From positions 1 through 9,517 of the forward strand of contig DPVY01000239.1 of NCBI GenBank assembly GCA_003527965.1: a stretch of DNA of 9,517 bases. Direction: 5' to 3'. Under the pieces are notes generated by a model. That model was not told the DNA's origin. It worked only from the letters and a program-made list of their open reading frames with translations, and ran no database searches. The DNA comes from Fidelibacterota bacterium (lineage in GTDB: Bacteria; Fidelibacterota; UBA2242). Below, one piece after another: positions 5,740-9,517 of the stretch. Within the stretch, counting starts at the first letter, position 1; the number at the start of each line of letters is the position of its first letter. The translations under genes and the position numbers were made by a program.

Positions 5740-7698
5740 TCAGCTCTGCCGATCGATTTCCCGGATCCTTTGCTGCAATTCCTCCAGCCGATAATGGTCG
5801 TTTTCCCATAATTCATAGCCTTGCTGAAGTGTATTCCGGAGTTCCTGTTGTTCCCGGTATAATTTCTGGAATTCATTTTGCCGGTTTTCATTAAAAATTG
5901 CCGGATTGGAAAATTGATTTTCAATATCTTTAATTTTATTTTCTATTTCAGAAATCGATAACTCACTTCGGTCAATTTTCTTTTGCAAGCGGGATAATTC
6001 CCTGGATATATTCCGCCTTTCACTAATTAATTGCTTTTGACCATTTCCGGCATTGGCTTTCTTACCCGTCTGCGATTGTTTTACTCTGACCTGAATGTCC
6101 CGGTTTAAATAATCCTGCTGTTCACGGGCGAGGTAATCAGCATAATTCCCGGGATAAAAGGTAAATCCATCAAAAGTCAATTCGAGTATTGCTGTTGAAA
6201 TATTATTTACAAAATGACGGTTATGACTGACAAAGATGACAGTGCCGGGGAATTGTCCGAGCCCCTTTTCAAGGGCTTCAATGGCTTCGAGATCGAGGTG
6301 ATTTGTCGGTTCATCAAGCAGTAAAATGTTATGTTGCTCAATCATTAACCGGGCAAGAATCAGTCGGGCTCCTTCACCTCCGCTCAGGATATCGGTATTT
6401 TTTAAACAATCATCGCCACTGAACAAAACCTGTCCGAGTATTGACCGGATAGTTGTCACTTTTTCATTGGGTGTAAAAGAATATAACCAGTCATAAACGG
6501 CCGTGCCGGCGGGAATCAGATCCTTATGATTCTGGGCAAAATAGCCCACGTGACACTCATATCCCCAATTCAGATTTCCTGTATCTGGAGGAAGCAAACC
6601 GGCGAGAATCTTGATTAAAGTTGATTTTCCGACGCCATTGGGTCCGATGACAGCCACCCGGTCTCCCCGTTCAACATTAAAACTAATATTTTTCAATACC
6701 TCAAGTTCACCAAAACTTTTTGATAATCCTTTAACTTCCAGGACCTGCTGACCTGATGTTCTTTGCTGAACAAACTGAAATTTCGGCATCTTCCGTGATG
6801 ACCTTATTATGACAATTTCGTCCATCCTGTCAATCTGTTTCTTACGGCTGACCGCCTGGCGGGCTTTCGTCGCTTTCGCCCGGAAACGTTCATAAAAAGC
6901 CTGCAGCTCCTGTTGTTTTTTTTCAAGCCGTTCGATTTCGGTCTTTTTCCGGGCAGATTCCAACTGTTTATCGGCTAAAAACCGGTTATAATCGCCTTTG
7001 TAGAGTTTAATTGTTTCATAATCAATATCGAGAATATGGGTTGAAATTTGATTTAAAAAATATTGATCATGGGATACGACGACGACAATACCTTTAAATT
7101 CTTTCAGGTATTCTGCCAGCCAGGCAATGGAATAGAGATCAAGGTGATTGTTCGGCTCATCCAGGATTAAGATATCCGGTTCGCCAAACAAACATTGTCC
7201 CAATAACACTCTCAATTTATATCCGCCGGACAAAGTGGACATAGGATTCCGGATCTGCTCCTGGCGAATACCTAAACCTCTCAAAATAATCGCCGCCCGT
7301 CCCTCGACATTATATCCGTTTAATTCACCAAACTTATGCTCTAATTCCGCCAGGTGTTGTCCCTCTTCCATCGTCAGGTATGATTTTTCATCAAGTTTAT
7401 GTTTTTCTTGAAGCAGCAACCACAATTGGGGTTTACCCATCAAAACAACATCAAGAATGGAATTGTTTTCATATTCATACTGGTTTTGTTTTAAAACACC
7501 GGTTTTCAATGCCAAAGGTCTCCGTATTTCACCGGCTGTAGGCAAAAGCTCTCCTGATAATAATTTAAGAAATGTTGTTTTACCGCTACCATTTGCTCCG
7601 GCTACACCATATCGGTTGCCAGGTGTTAAGGTAATGGAAACATCTTCAAAAAGTACCTTTTCGCCGAATTGAATACTGATTTTATCTAATTGGATCAT
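5740..7698 (-). CDS. ABC-F family ATPase, YbiT-like, with C-terminal coiled coil
   Basis: A 652-aa soluble protein with two ATP-binding cassettes and no membrane segments, the ABC-F pattern of ribosome-associated translation factors and antibiotic-protection proteins. Cassette 1 has Walker A GANGSGKT (34-41), signature LSGGY (156-160), Walker B ILILDEP (176-182) and switch His210. Cassette 2 has GPNGVGKS (352-359), LSGGE (438-442), ILLLDEP (458-464) and His492. All catalytic elements are intact (Glu181, Glu463); the first D-loop reads DEPNNHLD. The charged helical linker (about 240-315) is the P-site tRNA-interaction motif. The N-terminal cassette resembles E. coli YbiT from memory, but residues about 555-650 add a coiled coil that YbiT lacks and other ABC-F groups (Uup, bacterial YdiF types) have. 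Start: ATG with GGAG 5 nt upstream. It is divergent from the sigma gene and has its own promoter. A housekeeping role is more likely than drug resistance. Confidence 0.93.
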   Translation of the reverse strand: MIQLDKISIQFGEKVLFEDVSITLTPGNRYGVAGANGSGKTTFLKLLSGELLPTAGEIRRPLALKTGVLKQNQYEYENNSILDVVLMGKPQLWLLLQEKHKLDEKSYLTMEEGQHLAELEHKFGELNGYNVEGRAAIILRGLGIRQEQIRNPMSTLSGGYKLRVLLGQCLFGEPDILILDEPNNHLDLYSIAWLAEYLKEFKGIVVVVSHDQYFLNQISTHILDIDYETIKLYKGDYNRFLADKQLESARKKTEIERLEKKQQELQAFYERFRAKATKARQAVSRKKQIDRMDEIVIIRSSRKMPKFQFVQQRTSGQQVLEVKGLSKSFGELEVLKNISFNVERGDRVAVIGPNGVGKSTLIKILAGLLPPDTGNLNWGYECHVGYFAQNHKDLIPAGTAVYDWLYSFTPNEKVTTIRSILGQVLFSGDDCLKNTDILSGGEGARLILARLMIEQHNILLLDEPTNHLDLEAIEALEKGLGQFPGTVIFVSHNRHFVNNISTAILELTFDGFTFYPGNYADYLAREQQDYLNRDIQVRVKQSQTGKKANAGNGQKQLISERRNISRELSRLQKKIDRSELSISEIENKIKDIENQFSNPAIFNENRQNEFQKLYREQQELRNTLQQGYELWENDHYRLEELQQRIREIDRQS

Positions 7699-7734
7699 GG
7701 TTCTCCGCTATAAATTGCTTAAAAAAATCCGGTG

Positions 7735-7763
7735 ATTGTAATAAGTTTAGAGCACATTGTCAA
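7735..7763 (-). promoter_or_regulatory. Strong sigma70-type promoter of the ABC-F gene
   Basis: On the minus strand, perfect TTGACA (7758-7763), a 17-bp spacer and TACAAT (7735-7740, 5/6). Transcription would start near 7728, giving a leader of about 30 nt with GGAG before the ATG at 7698. Confidence 0.75.
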
Positions 7764-7913
7764 GAAAGAATGTACTCCCCTTCGGCTGGAAGTTGTTTCA
7801 GGAAAAATAGTTTTAATTTGTCAGTGAAATAAAAAACATAAATTATTGTAACTTTTTCCTAAAACAGCTATTCTAAACTATTGATCTCTATTTATGAAAG
7901 CCCACCAGACACA

Positions 7914-7942
7914 TTGACTATGTTAGTAATTTAATGTATATT
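7914..7942 (+). promoter_or_regulatory. Sigma70-type promoter of the sigma factor-rpsU operon
   Basis: TTGACT (7914-7919, 5/6), a 17-bp spacer and TATATT (7937-7942, 5/6). The start would be near 7949, leaving a leader of about 34 nt that ends in AGGAG (7974-7978), 4 nt before the ATG. If the downstream gene is the primary sigma, it would recognise its own promoter. Confidence 0.7.
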
Positions 7943-7982
7943 ATCAAGATTTTTTTAACCGATTGATTGGGGCAGGAGTTGT

Positions 7983-8843
7983 ATGGCCACTAAAACCAAA
8001 AAATCATCATCTGATTCAAATCGCGCTCTAAGCAAGTATCTGGAAGAAATTGGCAAGTTTGAGCCACTTTCCCCGGACAAAGAGATTGAACTTGCCCAAA
8101 GACTGAGGGCGGGTGACATGGTAGCGTTGACAAAACTTACCGAAGCCAATTTACGTTTCGTCGTAAGCGTCGCCAAAGATTATCAGGGACAGGGATTACC
8201 CTTAACTGATTTAATAAACGAAGGAAATCTTGGTCTGATAAAAGCCGCAAAACGCTTTGATGAGACCAGAGGTTTTAAATTTATTTCCTACGCCGTCTGG
8301 TGGATTCGCCAGTCAATTCTTCAAGCCCTGGCTGAACATTCCCGTATCGTTCGGCTACCGCTTAATCGGGTAGGAACAATTACAAAGATCACTAAAGAAG
8401 CTGAAACTCTGGAACAGCAATACGAACGAACGCCCAGTCAGGCTGAGATTGCCCGGGGTCTTGATCTGAAAACCGGTGAAGTTTCTGATGCAATCCGTAT
8501 TTCCAGAAAACATCAATCTCTAAATGCACCCTTTCGCGATGGCGAGAAAAATTCTCTCATCGATGTAATTCAAGATGACGCCCAACCCACACCGGATAGT
8601 TCTCTGATGTTAGATTCACTTCGTCAAGAGATCCGCGACGCCCTGGGTACCCTTAAACCGCGCGAACGCGACGTCATCAAAATGTATTTTGGAATTGACC
8701 GGGAATATGCGTTAACACTAAATGAAATCGGTGAAGAATTTAACCTGACTCGCGAACGAATCCGACAGATCAAGGAAAATGCGATTCGCCGCCTGAGTCA
8801 TAAATCAAGAAGCAAAAAATTACGATCCTATCTGGGACAATAA
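7983..8843 (+). CDS. rpoD: RNA polymerase sigma factor, short RpoD/SigA type
   Basis: The 286-aa protein is a sigma70-family factor that directs RNA polymerase to promoters. Region 1.2 starts at ALSKYLEEIGKFEPLS (15-30). Region 2 (about 51-121) contains LIKAAKRFDETRGFKFISYA and the -10 recognition helix YAVWWIRQSILQALAEHSR, nearly identical to primary sigma factors. Region 3 (about 130-205) and region 4 (about 215-273) follow; the helix-turn-helix TLNEIGEEFNLTRERIRQIK (245-264) binds the -35. Region 1.1 and the non-conserved insert are absent. The length matches the primary sigma of Bacteroidetes and related phyla (about 287 aa), so this is probably the housekeeping factor; a group 2 alternative cannot be excluded without the rest of the genome. 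rpsU follows 23 bp later with no terminator between, so they form one transcript. Start: ATG with AGGAG. Confidence 0.94.
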   Translation: MATKTKKSSSDSNRALSKYLEEIGKFEPLSPDKEIELAQRLRAGDMVALTKLTEANLRFVVSVAKDYQGQGLPLTDLINEGNLGLIKAAKRFDETRGFKFISYAVWWIRQSILQALAEHSRIVRLPLNRVGTITKITKEAETLEQQYERTPSQAEIARGLDLKTGEVSDAIRISRKHQSLNAPFRDGEKNSLIDVIQDDAQPTPDSSLMLDSLRQEIRDALGTLKPRERDVIKMYFGIDREYALTLNEIGEEFNLTRERIRQIKENAIRRLSHKSRSKKLRSYLGQ

Positions 8844-8849
8844 GCGAGG

Positions 8850-8857
8850 GGAGGTGA
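8850..8857 (+). promoter_or_regulatory. Perfect Shine-Dalgarno of rpsU
   Basis: GGAGGTGA is fully complementary to the 16S rRNA 3' end core, with a 9-nt spacer to the ATG at 8867. It lies in the short gap after the sigma stop codon, so S21 can be translated strongly and independently from the shared message. Confidence 0.8.
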
Positions 8858-8866
8858 AACAGTTCA

Positions 8867-9055
8867 ATGGTACAAATAGTCGTCCACGATAACGAACATC
8901 TTGAAAAAGCACTCCGACGATTTAAGAAAAAATTTGAAAAAGCCGGCATTTTGAAAGATTTTAAAAAGAATTCTTATTACATAAAGCCAAGTGCCGAAAG
9001 GCGCATGCGTCGTGCTAAAGCTGCCAAACGCGTACACAGGTTTGGACCCAAGTAA
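8867..9055 (+). CDS. rpsU: 30S ribosomal protein S21
   Basis: The 62-aa basic protein matches bacterial S21 in length and pattern: an N-terminal strand (MVQIVVHDNEHLEKALRRFK), a Lys/Arg-rich helix with KKFEKAGIL, and a C-terminal basic tail (RRMRRAKAAKRVHRFGPK). S21 sits on the platform of the small subunit near the anti-Shine-Dalgarno region and helps mRNA binding during initiation. It is the second gene of a two-gene unit with the sigma factor and ends at a strong terminator (9079-9116). In E. coli the classical order is rpsU-dnaG-rpoD; here the sigma gene comes first and dnaG is not between or beside them. Confidence 0.95.
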   Translation: MVQIVVHDNEHLEKALRRFKKKFEKAGILKDFKKNSYYIKPSAERRMRRAKAAKRVHRFGPK

Positions 9056-9078
9056 GAATATTCCCCCCTTTTCTTAGT

Positions 9079-9116
9079 AAAAAAACCTTCGCTTGCAATA
9101 AGCGAAGGTTTTTTTT
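9079..9116. terminator. Bidirectional rho-independent terminator
   Basis: An 11-bp perfect stem, AACCTTCGCTT (9084-9094) with AAGCGAAGGTT (9100-9110), and a 5-nt loop, flanked by an A-run on the left (9079-9085) and a T-run on the right (9109-9116). The symmetry gives a U-tract in both transcripts, so it can stop both the sigma-rpsU message and the convergent transketolase message. Confidence 0.92.
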
Positions 9117-9139
9117 GATCTTTTTCGGAGTTCCGCCTG

Positions 9140-9517
9140 CTACGAATCCAACTGATCGAGCCAACTTTTGATCTTTACAATAATTTGCTCAACGGTAAAG
9201 CCATATTTCTCCGCCAAAATATTATTAGGCGCCGATTTTCCGAATTCTTCAATTCCAATTTTCAACAGCGGATTCCTGATAATATCCCCCCAGCCCATTA
9301 AACTGGCAGCTTCAATAACGACCACTTTGGCGTTTTTTCGCGGTAGAATTGAATTCTGATATTCTGTTGACTGCTGTTTAAAAATCTCAACAGACGGCGC
9401 TGAAACTACTCGAATTCCGTACCCTTCGTCGGATAATATTTTGCCAGCATTCGCTGCAAGATGAAGCTCAGAGCCACTGGCAATCAAAACAAGCCCGGGA
9501 TATCTATCGCTGCTTTC
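9140..9517 (-). CDS. tkt: Transketolase, C-terminal part (5' end beyond the window)
   Basis: The last 125 residues of a transketolase, the thiamine-diphosphate enzyme of the non-oxidative pentose phosphate pathway and Calvin cycle. The open frame reaches the right edge without a start, beginning at Glu-Ser-Ser-Asp-Arg; a TTG at 9485-9487 is an internal Leu. Family marks of the C-terminal domain are LIASGSELHLAANAGKIL, then IRVVSAPSVEIFKQQS, SILPRKNAKVVVIEAA and GWGDI, ending with EEFGKSAPNNILAEKYGFT. This domain is not catalytic but helps form the dimer. The catalytic and thiamine-binding domains should lie to the right of the window. The motif pattern fits transketolase better than 1-deoxyxylulose-5-phosphate synthase. 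The stop is TAG. Transcription ends at the shared terminator. Confidence 0.92.
   Translation of the reverse strand, partial: ESSDRYPGLVLIASGSELHLAANAGKILSDEGYGIRVVSAPSVEIFKQQSTEYQNSILPRKNAKVVVIEAASLMGWGDIIRNPLLKIGIEEFGKSAPNNILAEKYGFTVEQIIVKIKSWLDQLDS

Noticed and set aside
5740..7698. ABC-F protein as an antibiotic-resistance determinant
   Set aside because: It looks like a YbiT/housekeeping type with a constitutive promoter and no leader-peptide attenuator or resistance neighbours.
9485..9487. TTG as the start of a short transketolase-like protein
   Set aside because: The frame continues upstream with transketolase-compatible residues to the window edge, so it is an internal Leu codon.
1..9517. 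A novel defence, toxin-antitoxin or biosynthetic system
   Set aside because: Apart from the small exported protein, the genes fall in known families and their grouping shows no defence or biosynthetic layout; no CRISPR repeats, toxin-antitoxin pair or phage genes were seen.

Overview
The window looks like ordinary bacterial chromosome with one decayed, repeat-rich end. The organism cannot be named. The short primary-type sigma factor (286 aa, no region 1.1), an export signal ending in SAQ, and a C-terminal-Phe beta-barrel suggest the FCB superphylum or a neighbouring Gram-negative lineage. Clear Shine-Dalgarno sites and TTGACA/TATAAT-like promoters argue against a typical Bacteroidetes genome. 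No tRNA, rRNA or CRISPR array was seen.

Layout. Positions 1-492 (minus) hold the broken 3' part of a transposase, probably IS1380 family, readable only by switching between three frames. It is interrupted and bordered by C-rich palindromes. At 572-982 (+) is a small exported protein of unknown function. Positions 983-1434 hold no gene but a palindrome-rich block (1224-1405). Next come two translationally coupled minus-strand genes, a MEMO1/AmmeMemoRadiSam-B protein followed by a Rossmann/DUF2520 protein, with a strong promoter at 3113-3141. Upstream lie a membrane sensor (Cache-HAMP-coiled coil with a C-terminal CxxC...CxxC module and no enzymatic output) and, before it on the same strand, an outer-membrane beta-barrel protein. 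An ABC-F ATPase of the YbiT type (minus) is divergent from a sigma factor-rpsU pair (plus), and each side has a good promoter. A bidirectional terminator at 9079-9116 separates rpsU from the convergent 3' end of a transketolase gene that runs off the right edge.

Functional reading. The right half (ABC-F, sigma, S21, transketolase) is core translation, transcription and carbon metabolism. The middle is an envelope/sensing pair and a conserved but poorly understood MEMO/DUF2520 pair. The left end is where mobile DNA has inserted and decayed. I see no clear new multi-gene system. The points most worth a second look are the hidden transposase, the palindrome family, the outputless zinc-motif sensor, the MEMO-DUF2520 coupling and the sigma-rpsU operon.
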